Assembly: GCF_017254845.1 (NCBI RefSeq)
Contig: NZ_JAFKCU010000005.1
Coordinates: forward strand, 62,001-126,000
Direction of reading: 5' to 3'
Source: Algoriphagus pacificus
Lineage (GTDB): Bacteria; Bacteroidota; Bacteroidia; Cytophagales; Cyclobacteriaceae
DNA: 64,000 nt
This document shows positions 39,434 through 48,631 of this stretch, one piece after another (the first letter of the stretch is position 1; every line of letters begins with the position of its first letter). The notes under the pieces are model-generated. The model saw nothing but the letters and a program-made list of their open reading frames with translations. It did not search any database and was not told the origin of the DNA. A program made the translations under genes and the position numbers.

Positions 39434-40123
39434 TTACTTTCTTATAATTCTTCCAGATCCTGAGCTGGCAATAGATTGATGCTCAGGGTCTCCTTTGATG
39501 TAGACATTTCCCGAACCGGAAGAAGCTACTTTCAAGTCACCCTCTACTCCAATTGAAGTAGAACCAGAACCTGATTTACCGATTTTGACATCGCCAGCCA
39601 TCAAATCCAAGGCATCAAAAGCACCGGATCCAGATTGACCAATATTTGCAGTTTCGCAAGAACCTCCCTCAATGATAACTCTTCCAGAGCCACTCATTCC
39701 CACGCTTAGTGTGCGGGTGTCAACATCCTGCATCTTGATATTTCCACTTCCTGAACTCCCGATAGAAAATGTGCGGGAAGAAACATCCGAAGTCACATCA
39801 ATATTTCCAGAACCACCTAGACCAATTGCCTCAAGTTCACGGACTGTAACATAGGCTGTGAAATTCACATTGTTATGTCTTCCTTTCTCCAATTTGATTT
39901 CAAGCTTTCCGTCTTCCACTTCAGTAATAACTTTATTCAAATCAAATCCTTTGGACACCAATTTCACTTCGTCTTTATCTCCCAAAGAGATAATTACATC
40001 CCAAGAACCCGAAGAATTGACTCTTGTAAAATCACCTGGAGTTCTTACTTCTGTCTGTGCCTGAGCAGTTGTCCCCATCAAAAAAAGCAGGAATACAAAT
40101 GCGTAAATAGTTGATACTTTCAT
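39434..40123 (-). CDS. DUF2807 (GIN-domain) secreted protein (229 aa)
   Basis: Start set at ATG 40123 (MKVSTIYAFVFLLFLMG), a clear signal peptide ending TAQAQT. An upstream in-frame start would put 18 non-signal residues ahead of it and overlap the promoter. The mature part has the head motif DEVKLVSKGFDLNKV and a solenoid of GSGNI/GSGRV/GSGST repeats. First gene of a unit that continues with permease 36925-39351. It is preceded by a shared-type promoter at 40154-40258, so the solenoid protein, not the permease, leads this operon. Confidence 0.9.
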   Translation of the reverse strand: MKVSTIYAFVFLLFLMGTTAQAQTEVRTPGDFTRVNSSGSWDVIISLGDKDEVKLVSKGFDLNKVITEVEDGKLEIKLEKGRHNNVNFTAYVTVRELEAIGLGGSGNIDVTSDVSSRTFSIGSSGSGNIKMQDVDTRTLSVGMSGSGRVIIEGGSCETANIGQSGSGAFDALDLMAGDVKIGKSGSGSTSIGVEGDLKVASSGSGNVYIKGDPEHQSIASSGSGRIIRK

Positions 40124-40153
40124 TTTTAAATAGATTAGTTGGTACTTAAATGA

Positions 40154-40258
40154 TCCAGAGACTGTGCCAAGCAACAAAAAACCCTTTCAGAGGCCTGAAA
40201 GGGTCATTTGAAGATTAAACTTGTCCGCACAGATCGGATTTTGACCGAATGCGAACAA
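40154..40258 (-). promoter_or_regulatory. Sigma-54-like promoter with degenerate operator for the DUF2807-permease operon
   Basis: TGGCACAGTCTCTGG starts at 40169 on the minus strand. The operator is degenerate in its core (GATCGGATTTTGACCG, 40232-40247), but wider arms TTGTCCGCA (40221-40229) and TGCGAACAA (40250-40258) share the same centre, 70.5 bp upstream of the -24. Confidence 0.45.
40175..40204 (-). terminator. Terminator of permease 40274-42694
   Basis: ACCCTTTCAG (40181-40190) and CTGAAAGGGT (40195-40204) form a perfect 10-bp stem. On the minus strand it is followed by TTTTTTG, then the TGGCAC box of the next unit six bases on. Another terminator lying between operator and promoter. 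Confidence 0.8.
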
Positions 40259-40273
40259 AGAAACTCCTAGTGT

Positions 40274-42694
40274 TTATTCGCTTTTTAAACTTTTGACTGG
40301 ATTCACAATAGCCGCACTGATCGCCTGATAACTCACTGTCAATAAAGCAATTACTAAAGTCAGGACTCCTGCTATCAAAAACACATAGATTCCCAGATCT
40401 ATTTTGAAGGCAAAAGATTCCAACCAGCTATCCATCGCAAACCATGCAATAGGTACAGCAAATAGGAATGCTATTGCAACTAGCTTCGCAAAATTAAGAG
40501 AGAGCAAAACCACAATACTTCCCACTGAAGCACCTAATACTTTTCTCACTCCGATTTCTTTGGTGCGTAGGAAAGCCGTGTAAGCTGCCAATCCAAACAA
40601 GCCAATACATGCAATCAGGATCGCAAGGATTGAAAAGACACCCAGAATTTTGCTGGAAGTTTGCTCGTTTTTATAAAGCTCGGCTAAGCTGCTGTCCAGA
40701 AAATAATAGGAAATCGGGAGCCCATCGGCTTGCTCTGACCATTTTTGTTCTACTAATTCCAACAATTCGCTTTGTCGGTTTGCCTCAAATCGTATTGCGA
40801 GGAAATTGGTAAATCCAGCTGGGTTCTTGGTATTAAAAATTGCCAGTGGAGTGACTTTGGTATGCAGGGACTCAAAATTAAAATCCTCCACTACGCCTAC
40901 TACAGTCAGTTCTGAGGTAACATTTTCCCCATTGATATTATTTGTAGTATTTAGATGCTGACCTATTGGATCCTCATCTCCAAAAAAGACTTTTACGGCA
41001 GCTTCATTTAAAATCAAGGAAAGTGAATCATTGAAGTTTTCGTCAAAAACTCTTCCCAGTTTTGGCTCTAAACCGATAGTAGAGAACAAATCAGCCTCGG
41101 CAGAAAAACCTTTTGTCGTTAACACATCTCCACCGCCTGGTTTGGTAAACTGCACACCAAATGTACCCTGTCCTGGCATGGTACTGGTTTTCCCTGCTGA
41201 AATCACCCCAGGCATATTTTCAATCTCCTGTTTCAGAGAATTATTATTAGGTTGACCTCCGAATCTTCTTAAAACAAGTACATTTTCCTTGTTAAAGCCC
41301 AAACTCGTAGACTGGATGAAATTGATCTGATCATTGATTATCAGAGTTCCGGAAATTAGCACGATCGCGATTCCGAACTGAAAAACCACCAAACCGTTTC
41401 TCAGCCAATTCCCTTTGCTGGTTTTCAATTTACCTTTAAGGATGCTGATTGTGTTAAACTTGGAAATATGAAATGCCGGATAATAACCTGCCAGCAAACC
41501 TACCACCACTCCGAAAAGCAACAAAAGTGGGAATACCGATAGCATGGCTTTCCAATCAAACACCAAGGATTTTTGAGCCAAATTGTTAAAGAAAGGAACC
41601 GCAAAACTTACCAAAACAATTCCAATCAGTAAGCTGAACATGGTCAAAAGAACAGCTTCCATCAGGAACTGGGTGATAATTTGTTTTCTATCCGAACCCA
41701 TGGCCTTTCTCACTCCCACTTCTTTGGCTCGATCAGCAGATCTTGCCGTGGCAAGATTGATAAAATTGATACAGGCTAAAACCAGAATAAATACTGCGAT
41801 TGAAATGAAAATATAGACATAGAGGTAATTGCCATTTGCCTTAAACTCCCCTTCCAGATTGGAATGCAAATGGATGTCGGCTACAGGCTGCAAAAAATAA
41901 TTGTATCCATTTCCCGCTGCAGTATAATCGGCATAGCTTATCCCCAGATTTCTCTCTATTTGGCCGGAGGCATATTTTGTCACCAAAGCAGGAATTTCAT
42001 TTTCAACTTCCTCTGGAGCCACTGATGGATCAATTTTCAAGTAGGTATGTGCAGCAAAAGAGGTGTAATTTTCCTGTTCAAGAAAGGGGAAAGAAGTATT
42101 GGAAACCAGGTAATCCAGCTTCATATGGGAGTTTTCAGGGATATCTTCCATCACTCCCGTGATCTCATATTCAGCCTCTCCCTGCTTGAGGGTTTTGCCC
42201 ATGGGAGATTGACCATTGAAGATTTTTTGTGCAGCCTCCTCCGAAATAACTACTGTATTCGGCTCTGCCAAAGCTGTTTCTTTATTGCCTTGAATTAATA
42301 CAAAGTCAAAAACATTGAAAAAATTAGAATCTACTGCCGCCAAAAAATCCACTTCATAAGAGGTTTCCTCATAGCTGATGATATTTCCTCTACCAAAATA
42401 AAAAATCCGCGTGGCTTCCTCCACTCCTTTGATCTCCTCTTGCATCACTTCGGCAAAGCTTGGAGGTATGATGGAATAAAAATTCACATGATCCGGATAA
42501 ATCCGCTCCAAGGCTACCCGGTGAATCTGCTCATGATTGGGAATGAATTTGTCATACGAAAGTTCATCCTTAACATGGAGCATGATTAGCATGCAGCATA
42601 AAAAACCCAAGGTCAATCCCAGCACATTAATGATGGAATAGACCTTGTTTTTCTGGAGATTTCTGAGGGCAATCTTGAGGTAATTTTTAAACAT
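40274..42694 (-). CDS. FtsX/MacB-type ABC permease (806 aa)
   Basis: Loop signatures AKEVGVRKAMGSD and TKEIGVRKVLGAS; opening MFKNYLKIALRNLQKNK; tail NPVKSLKSE. TM1 has LGFLCCMLIMLHV and the entry motif is SYDKFIPNHEQIHRVA. It ends at the terminator 40175-40204. Upstream (42695-43159) there is no shared promoter box, only REP-like repeats. It may be transcribed through from permease 43160-45565 or have a promoter of another kind. Confidence 0.95.
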   Translation of the reverse strand: MFKNYLKIALRNLQKNKVYSIINVLGLTLGFLCCMLIMLHVKDELSYDKFIPNHEQIHRVALERIYPDHVNFYSIIPPSFAEVMQEEIKGVEEATRIFYFGRGNIISYEETSYEVDFLAAVDSNFFNVFDFVLIQGNKETALAEPNTVVISEEAAQKIFNGQSPMGKTLKQGEAEYEITGVMEDIPENSHMKLDYLVSNTSFPFLEQENYTSFAAHTYLKIDPSVAPEEVENEIPALVTKYASGQIERNLGISYADYTAAGNGYNYFLQPVADIHLHSNLEGEFKANGNYLYVYIFISIAVFILVLACINFINLATARSADRAKEVGVRKAMGSDRKQIITQFLMEAVLLTMFSLLIGIVLVSFAVPFFNNLAQKSLVFDWKAMLSVFPLLLLFGVVVGLLAGYYPAFHISKFNTISILKGKLKTSKGNWLRNGLVVFQFGIAIVLISGTLIINDQINFIQSTSLGFNKENVLVLRRFGGQPNNNSLKQEIENMPGVISAGKTSTMPGQGTFGVQFTKPGGGDVLTTKGFSAEADLFSTIGLEPKLGRVFDENFNDSLSLILNEAAVKVFFGDEDPIGQHLNTTNNINGENVTSELTVVGVVEDFNFESLHTKVTPLAIFNTKNPAGFTNFLAIRFEANRQSELLELVEQKWSEQADGLPISYYFLDSSLAELYKNEQTSSKILGVFSILAILIACIGLFGLAAYTAFLRTKEIGVRKVLGASVGSIVVLLSLNFAKLVAIAFLFAVPIAWFAMDSWLESFAFKIDLGIYVFLIAGVLTLVIALLTVSYQAISAAIVNPVKSLKSE

Positions 42695-42756
42695 AGCGCT
42701 GGGGTTTGGGGCTGTTAACTTCTCAAAACTATACTTATTTCATTCTCTGGCTATTT

Positions 42757-43111
42757 ATTGGCCGACGTGGCAATCTAAGAATTATTAGAACTTATTATCA
42801 CGAGATTGCTTCGCTCCTTCCTCGCTCGCAACGACGATCCAAAATTCATTTTTCGATCGTCATTGCGAGGAGGCTTTTTAGCCGACGTGGCAATCTAGAA
42901 ATCTTTAGCACTAACTAGTTCGAGATTGCTTCGCCACTCTCAAAGAGGATCCAAAATTCATTTTTCGAACGTCATTGCGAGCCTGTCTGCCGATAGGCAG
43001 GGAGGCCCAAAGGCCAACGTGGCAATCTAGAAATCTTTTGCACTAACTAGTTCGAGATTGCTTCGCCTCGTTCCTCGTCTCGCCCGCCTCCCGGAGGGCA
43101 GGCAATGACGG
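42757..43111. repeat. Array of three CGTCATTGCGAG-family palindromic repeats
   Basis: Three consecutive units. Each runs from CGTCATTGCGAG through GACGTGGCAATCTA, an A/T-rich loop with TTAGCACT, GAGATTGCTTCG, and back to GCAATGACG or a remnant. The third carries two extra hairpins, CTGCCGATAGGCAG in its left arm and CCCTCCGGGAGG-type in its right arm. The remainder of the gap (43112-43159) is an ATCATAAATCCTA microrepeat. No gene is seen in 42695-43159. Confidence 0.75.
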
Positions 43112-43159
43112 CCTAAATCTTATATCATACATCCTAAATCATAAATCCTACATCCCTCA

Positions 43160-45565
43160 TCATTCGTCTTTGATAGAATCCACCGGATTAGACCAAGCAG
43201 CTTTCAAAGCTTGAGATCCAACCGTCAAAATCGCTATCAACAAGGTCAACCCACCTGCTACCAAAAAGGAAAGAACAGATAATCCGGCTTTGTACGGAAA
43301 CTCCTCTTGCCAGCTTCGCATCGCATACCAAGCCAGAGGAAATGCAAATACCATTGCGATTCCAACCATGATAATAAAATCCTTACTGACCAAGCTTAAG
43401 AGATTACCACTACTGGCACCGAGAACTTTTCTGATTCCAATCTCTTTGGCTCTTTGCTGAACTGTGTAGGCTGCCAAACCAAATAAACCCAAGCAGGAAA
43501 TCAGAATCGCCAGAATACCTGCGATAGTGAAAGCCTTGCTCAATTGCTGTTCTGATTGGTATTGGGAAGCAAATTTCTCATCCATGAAAAAGTAAGTAAA
43601 TGGATTGCCAGGGAAGATTTCCTCATAAATGGATTGGATAGAAGCCAGATTATCCGCCATTTGATTGGGATCCACTACCAAAGAAAAGAAACCATCCGCC
43701 TGAGAAGGAAGGAAAATCATCGGAGAGATTTTTTCACGCAAGGACAAATGATGATAATCCTTGACCACTCCTATCACTTCGTATGGATCTCCCCAAAGGA
43801 TGTTTTTACCAATGGCATCTGCAGGACTTTCGAAGCCTAATTCTCGCACCGAACTCTCATTTAAAATAAGCTTTTTGGCAGCACCCCAACCTTGCTCTGC
43901 ATCTGCTTGGCTAAAATTCCTTCCAGCCACCAATTCAATTTCATAGGTTGGAATAAACTGATCGTCCATGATCATCATGGCGTAGTTTTTCTCCTTGTCT
44001 TCCGGTCTTGGAACCATCGGGGTGATCCCACCAGCGGTAAAATTATAGCTGATCCCAGGAAGCGCATTGGAAGCTCCCAATCCTTTGACAAAAGTCTGAG
44101 AAAGCAGACTCTGCTTAAAGTTTGCCATTTTGTTTTTCTTGTTTTCCCCTACATCATCAGGTCCCTCCACAATGATCTTCTGATCCAGATTCATTCCAAG
44201 ATTCTTGCTTTGCATAAAGTTCAACTGATCCCGAATCACCAAGGTGCAAACAATAATCCCAATGGAAATCACAAACTGAAATACCACCAAGCTCTTTTTC
44301 AGGATTTCGCTACTTGGAGCTTGGAATCTCAACTCAGATTTATGATCAAATTTGCCCGACAGGGCCACCACATAAAATCCGGAAATCAAAGCACAGATAC
44401 CGATCACGCCTACAAGCAAGATCCAGAAAACCGGTGTCTGGAAAGCTCCCATCCAAATTGATTTCCCAATAATTGACTCTGCGAGATTCTGTCCCAGATA
44501 CACCAAAGAAATACCGATCACCGTAGCAAAAACCATCAAAAGAATGGTTTCCACCATAAACTGCTCTGCTAATTGCCAACTTTTCGCACCCAGCACTTTA
44601 CGCATTTTGATCTCTTTGATGCGGGTCAAAATACTAGCTGAGGATAGATTCAGGTAATTCACATAGGCAATTCCCAAAATCAAGAAAGCCATGATGGCAA
44701 AAACCAAAATGGTGGCTAGACTGCCGTAGGAAGGCAAGGAATCAGAAATACTGGAACCCAAGTGCATTTCTGTGAGCGGCTGGAGCGTGATAGTGACTTC
44801 CTCTGAACCCGGATTTTTTCGAATGAAATCAGTGATCTGCTGGGATAAATCCTTCGCATCTACCCCTGATTTACTTAAAGCAAAAAGATTCACAAATCCA
44901 GAGTCCACCCCATTCGGATCAGCCCAATCATTTCCTCCTCGGTTTTCTGGGTTTTCCAGCGTATGAATGGAAATAAAGATATTGGCAGCCAAATCAGATC
45001 TGGCAGGTATTTCGGCAAGTACGCCTGTTACCGTAAAATCATGCTTTCCGAACTGATTGCTCAGGCTAAAGGATTTACCCAAGGCATCTTCTTCTCCAAA
45101 GTATTTTTTGGCAAGTTCTTCCGTGATGACGGCAGTTTGCGAAGCACTTAAATCTGCGGTGCCTCGTAAAATCGGAAATGAAAAATCCTCAAAAAAGCGT
45201 CCTTCCACGAAGCTGACTTGATTTTCCTTGAAGGCCAAATCCGTTCCCGGAATCGCGATCAATCCACCACCGATAAACTCAGCCAATCGATCCACAGCCT
45301 CAACATCCGCAAACTGATCTTTGAGAATAGTTGCATAACCGGGAGGCAAATAGACATTAGGATCTTGATTTCCGTCCGTTACCACCACTCGATAGAGACG
45401 GTCTTTGTTGGCGTGAAAATCATTGTAAGTCCACTCTGTTGCCAAAAAGGCGAACAAAGTCAAAAAGGTGACCAGTCCTAAAACCAATCCTATGACATTG
45501 ACGAAACTGAAAAGTCTCCTTTTCCGAAGACTACGAAATGCAATTTTGAGGTAGTTTTTCCACAT
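43160..45565 (-). CDS. FtsX/MacB-type ABC permease, divergent copy (801 aa)
   Basis: Start set at ATG 45565 (MWKNYLKIAFRSLRKRR). A longer frame adds 42 residues that overlap the promoter. The first loop, IKEIKMRKVLGAK, is the most divergent of the set, whereas the second, AKEIGIRKVLGAS, is standard; tail NPVDSIKDE. The entry motif is TYNDFHANKDRLYRVV and TM1 reads LVTFLTLFAFLATEW rather than the usual I/L/V/C pattern. It has its own promoter at 45661-45761. It could head a transcript that also covers permease 40274-42694. Confidence 0.93.
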   Translation of the reverse strand: MWKNYLKIAFRSLRKRRLFSFVNVIGLVLGLVTFLTLFAFLATEWTYNDFHANKDRLYRVVVTDGNQDPNVYLPPGYATILKDQFADVEAVDRLAEFIGGGLIAIPGTDLAFKENQVSFVEGRFFEDFSFPILRGTADLSASQTAVITEELAKKYFGEEDALGKSFSLSNQFGKHDFTVTGVLAEIPARSDLAANIFISIHTLENPENRGGNDWADPNGVDSGFVNLFALSKSGVDAKDLSQQITDFIRKNPGSEEVTITLQPLTEMHLGSSISDSLPSYGSLATILVFAIMAFLILGIAYVNYLNLSSASILTRIKEIKMRKVLGAKSWQLAEQFMVETILLMVFATVIGISLVYLGQNLAESIIGKSIWMGAFQTPVFWILLVGVIGICALISGFYVVALSGKFDHKSELRFQAPSSEILKKSLVVFQFVISIGIIVCTLVIRDQLNFMQSKNLGMNLDQKIIVEGPDDVGENKKNKMANFKQSLLSQTFVKGLGASNALPGISYNFTAGGITPMVPRPEDKEKNYAMMIMDDQFIPTYEIELVAGRNFSQADAEQGWGAAKKLILNESSVRELGFESPADAIGKNILWGDPYEVIGVVKDYHHLSLREKISPMIFLPSQADGFFSLVVDPNQMADNLASIQSIYEEIFPGNPFTYFFMDEKFASQYQSEQQLSKAFTIAGILAILISCLGLFGLAAYTVQQRAKEIGIRKVLGASSGNLLSLVSKDFIIMVGIAMVFAFPLAWYAMRSWQEEFPYKAGLSVLSFLVAGGLTLLIAILTVGSQALKAAWSNPVDSIKDE

Positions 45566-45660
45566 ACAAGATTCAATTTGGCTGATGAAGCTAAAAAAAT
45601 GCAGAAATGGATTTTCCGGTACCAAAAGGCACAGAACATTCTCAAATCCGAACCTTAGAA

Positions 45661-45761
45661 ATCCACTTTCATGCCATCCAAAAACCGTCAAATCAATGCT
45701 TTAGGGCAGTTTAAGCTGAAATTGCTTCAAAACTATCGGACAAAATTGTTCGCCTGCGGTC
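45661..45761 (-). promoter_or_regulatory. Sigma-54-like promoter with upstream palindrome for permease 43160-45565
   Basis: TGGCATGAAAGTGGA starts at 45676 on the minus strand. The palindrome CGGACAAAATTGTTCG at 45737-45752 is centred 68.5 bp upstream, with GGTC at 45758-45761. A T-run (GGTTTTTGGA) precedes the box. Confidence 0.6.
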
Positions 45762-45773
45762 GAAGATACTCGA

Positions 45774-46199
45774 ATGTCATTGCGAGTCTGTCTGCCGATA
45801 GGCAGGGAGGCACATAGGCCGACGTGGCAATCTAGAATTCATTAGCACTATCTTTTGACGAGATTGCTTCGCTCCTTCGTCACTCGCAATGACGATCCAA
45901 AACCTGATGCTCGAACGTCATTGCGAGCCTGTCTGCCGATAGGCAGGGAGGCTATTTAGCCGACGTGGCAATCTAGATTTCATTAGCACTTTCTTTTGAC
46001 GAGATTGCTTCGCTCCTTCGTCACTCGCAATGACGATCCAAAACCTGATGCTCGAACGTCATTGCGAGCCTGTCTGCCGATAGGCAGGGAGGTTATTTAG
46101 CCGACGTGGCAATCTAGATTTCATTAGCACTTTCTTTTGACAAGATTGCTTTGCCTCGTTCTTCGTCTCGCCTGCCTCCCGGAGGGCAGGCAATGACGG
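45774..46199. repeat. Array of three CGTCATTGCGAG-family repeats
   Basis: Three nearly identical units at about 45774-45895, 45917-46035 and 46056-46199, each with the inserted CTGCCGATAGGCAG hairpin in the left arm. The last also has the CTCCCGGAG hairpin in the right arm. It lies between the permease promoter and the end of the NamZ-like gene. Identity among units is high, suggesting recent duplication. Confidence 0.8.
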
Positions 46200-46238
46200 T
46201 CCAAAAAGCCAGACCGAGGTGAGGCCGAAAAAATACCT

Positions 46239-47453
46239 TTAAGGATACAGCAAATACTTCAACCGCATTTCCTTATAAGCAGAAAGCTCCGGCTCCCAAC
46301 CAGCCCTAATCGTCTCCATAGGTACATTATCGATAATCTGCTGTCTGAAATCCCCTCTCCCGATTTGGATTTCGATATTGTTCATCTGGTTGCTCAAACT
46401 TGAATCAAAAAACTTTTCCTTTTCAGGACTGGCCTGATAGAGTTCGCGGATCCACTCAAAATTGATTTGACCTCTTTTTCGTAATTGCTCGGTATCATAA
46501 TCACGCAAATCAATCCCATAACAAACCTGATCCATAAATAATGGGGTTTCGGCCATTCCCTTAATGCCTGTTGGGGTGAAACTGAACTCATAAATCCCCT
46601 TATAAGCTGGACTTCCAAGAACAGTGAAAGGAAAATAGGTGCCACGACCCAAATTGATATAAGTGCCTTCAAACATGCATAAACTAGGGTAAAGCAAAAC
46701 CGATTGTGGCGTATTCAAATTCGGTGAAGGAGCAACAGGCAAGACATAAGACATTTCATGGGTATAATTGGCAACCGGGATCACAATAATATCCGCTTGG
46801 ACTTGATTAGTCAGCCAACCTTCACCATTTGCCATCTTGGCAAACTCCCCAACTGTCAGCCCATGCGCCATTGGGATTGGGAACATGCCGATTCCGGATT
46901 TGTACTTCATATCCAACACAGGACCATCGATCAGATAGCCATTTGGATTGGGCCTATCCAAAATCAACAAAGGTTTGTTGTTTTCCTCACAAGCCTCCAT
47001 CAGGCGAGCCAGAGCATTGATATTGGTATAAAAACGAACGCCAACATCCTGCAAGTCATAGATCAACACATCCACATCAGCTAAATCCTCTTGGCTGGGT
47101 TTGTTTTTCTTGCCATAAAGGGAAATTATCGGGATGCCCGTTTGCTCGTCGACTTCATCTGAGACTTTGGCGCCTGCACTGGCATTTCCCCTGAAACCAT
47201 GCTCCGGACCGAAAACTTTGACAATGTTCACTCCCAGTTTTTGGAGGCTATCCACCAGATGCGTTTTGCCGATGATAGAGGTTTGATTTGCCAGTACGGC
47301 AACTCTTTTCCCTTCAAGTAGTGGCAGATACAAATCCGTTTGCTCCGCTCCTGTTTTGATTTCCTGCTTTGGTTCTTCAACTTGGTTGGCAGGAAGTTTA
47401 GTGGTGCAAAAACAAAGGAGAATACTCAGGGCAAAAAGTGAAAGGTATTTCAT
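46239..47453 (-). CDS. NamZ-like exo-beta-N-acetylmuramidase, DUF1343 (404 aa)
   Basis: Periplasmic or outer-membrane-attached peptidoglycan-recycling glycosidase family. Characterised NamZ removes N-acetylmuramic acid from the non-reducing end of wall fragments. The N-terminal signal ends LLCFCTT, and a cysteine near residue 14-16 would allow lipidation though the lipobox is not canonical. Family motifs are FGPEHGFRG (81-89), YDLQDVGVRFYTN, LDRPNPNG, APSPNLNTP and GTYFPFTVLGSP. Length is normal. It stands alone between repeat arrays, with no operon partner. Function is by family resemblance. Confidence 0.9.
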   Translation of the reverse strand: MKYLSLFALSILLCFCTTKLPANQVEEPKQEIKTGAEQTDLYLPLLEGKRVAVLANQTSIIGKTHLVDSLQKLGVNIVKVFGPEHGFRGNASAGAKVSDEVDEQTGIPIISLYGKKNKPSQEDLADVDVLIYDLQDVGVRFYTNINALARLMEACEENNKPLLILDRPNPNGYLIDGPVLDMKYKSGIGMFPIPMAHGLTVGEFAKMANGEGWLTNQVQADIIVIPVANYTHEMSYVLPVAPSPNLNTPQSVLLYPSLCMFEGTYINLGRGTYFPFTVLGSPAYKGIYEFSFTPTGIKGMAETPLFMDQVCYGIDLRDYDTEQLRKRGQINFEWIRELYQASPEKEKFFDSSLSNQMNNIEIQIGRGDFRQQIIDNVPMETIRAGWEPELSAYKEMRLKYLLYP

Positions 47454-47541
47454 GGAATGCTAGGGGTATTTTTACGATTTTGAAAAATACGTCTTTGTTA
47501 GGAACTAGGCAATTTGGATTTGATAGGGAGGGATTTTTGAA

Positions 47542-47781
47542 GGTCATTGTGAGCCTGTCTGCCGATATGCAGGGAAGCTTTTTTGCCTACTTGGCAATCT
47601 AGAATTCATTAGCACTTTCTTTAACGAGATTGCTTCGCTCCTTCGTCACTCGCAATGACGATCCAAAACCTGATGATCGAACGTCATTGCGAGGAGGCTA
47701 TTTAGCCGACGTGGCAATCTAGAAATTATTAGCACTTAACCTTAACGAGATTGCTTCGCTCCTTCGTCACTCGCAATGACG
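47542..47781. repeat. Two CGTCATTGCGAG-family repeats
   Basis: Two units at about 47542-47665 and 47682-47781. The first is the most diverged (GGTCATTGTGAG, GATATGCAGG), the second intact. They begin about 90 bp upstream of the NamZ-like gene start, so its promoter must lie in 47454-47541, where no clear box was found. Confidence 0.7.
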
Positions 47782-48070
47782 ATCCAAAAGCCGAGCCGCG
47801 GTCTGTGAGACACAGACCGAGGTGATATACTCAGACCGAGGTTGAGGTTCCATCTTGCTGGCTTAACGGTTCTGTCTCCGAAAGAAAATCCTGGGCCAGC
47901 GCTGAGGAATTCTAATCCATTTTTTACCCAGGGTTAAAACCCTGGGCTATTAAGCTTTGACCCCGCTGGGGTCTGGAATTACTCAGTCGAGGACATTTAC
48001 ATTTCGATCTTAGATTAGATTCCATCTTGCTGGCTTAACGGTTCTGTCTGTGAGATATAGACCGAAATTA
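47782..48070. repeat. Mixed non-coding repeats between two REP-like arrays
   Basis: No gene seen. A 30-bp exact direct repeat, containing CTTGCTGGCTTAACGG, occurs at 47848-47877 and 48019-48048. CCCAGGGTT/AACCCTGGG (about 47928-47946) and ACCCCGCTGGGGT (about 47959-47971) are inverted repeats. CAGACCGAGGT occurs several times at 47812-47843. Confidence 0.6.
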
Positions 48071-48524
48071 GGAGATTGCTTCGCCTCGTTCCTCGTCTCG
48101 CAATGACGGTCCAAAACCTGATGATCGAACGTCATTGCGAGCCTGTCTGCCGATAGGCAGGGAGGCTATTTAGCCGACGTGGCAATCTAGAAATTATTAA
48201 CACTTAACCTTAACGAGATTGCTTCGCTCCTTCGTCACTCGCAATGACGATCCAAAAACTGATACTCAAACGTCATTTCGAGGAGGCTTTTTTGCCGACG
48301 TGGCAATCTAGAATTCATTAGCGCTTTCTTTTGACGAGATTGTTTCGCTCCTTCGTCACTCGCAATGACGATCCAAAACCTGATGCTCGAACGTCATTGC
48401 GAGCCTGTCTGCCGATAGGCAGGGAGGCTATTTAGCCGACGTGGCAATCTAGAAATTATTAACCTTAACGAGATTGCTTCGCTCCTTCGTCACTCGCCCG
48501 CCTCCCGGAGGGCAGGCAATGACG
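48071..48524. repeat. Array of four CGTCATTGCGAG-family repeats, first one a half-unit
   Basis: A right half at 48071-48108, then units at about 48131-48248, 48271-48370 and 48390-48524. Units differ mainly by presence or absence of the CTGCCGATAGGCAG hairpin, so full and deletion forms alternate. With the neighbouring blocks it makes the 1178-bp gap 47454-48631 almost wholly repetitive. Confidence 0.8.
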
Positions 48525-48549
48525 GTACAAAATAGATACTTGTCAGTCC

Positions 48550-48580
48550 GAGCGGAGTCGAGGACCCTTCGACTCCGCTC
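48550..48580. repeat. GAGCGGAGTCGA inverted repeat
   Basis: GAGCGGAGTCGA and TCGACTCCGCTC pair around a short loop. It lies 52 bp beyond the stop of permease 48632-50995 (minus strand) and could act as its 3' stem-loop, though no long T-run follows. Confidence 0.6.
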
Positions 48581-48631
48581 AGGGCGGCAATTACCTACAT
48601 CATAAATCTAATATCTTAAATCCTACCCCCC

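Noticed and set aside
45566-45691. 42-residue N-terminal extension of permease 43160-45565
   Set aside because: It runs through the promoter box at 45676 and precedes the conserved MWKNYLKIA opening.
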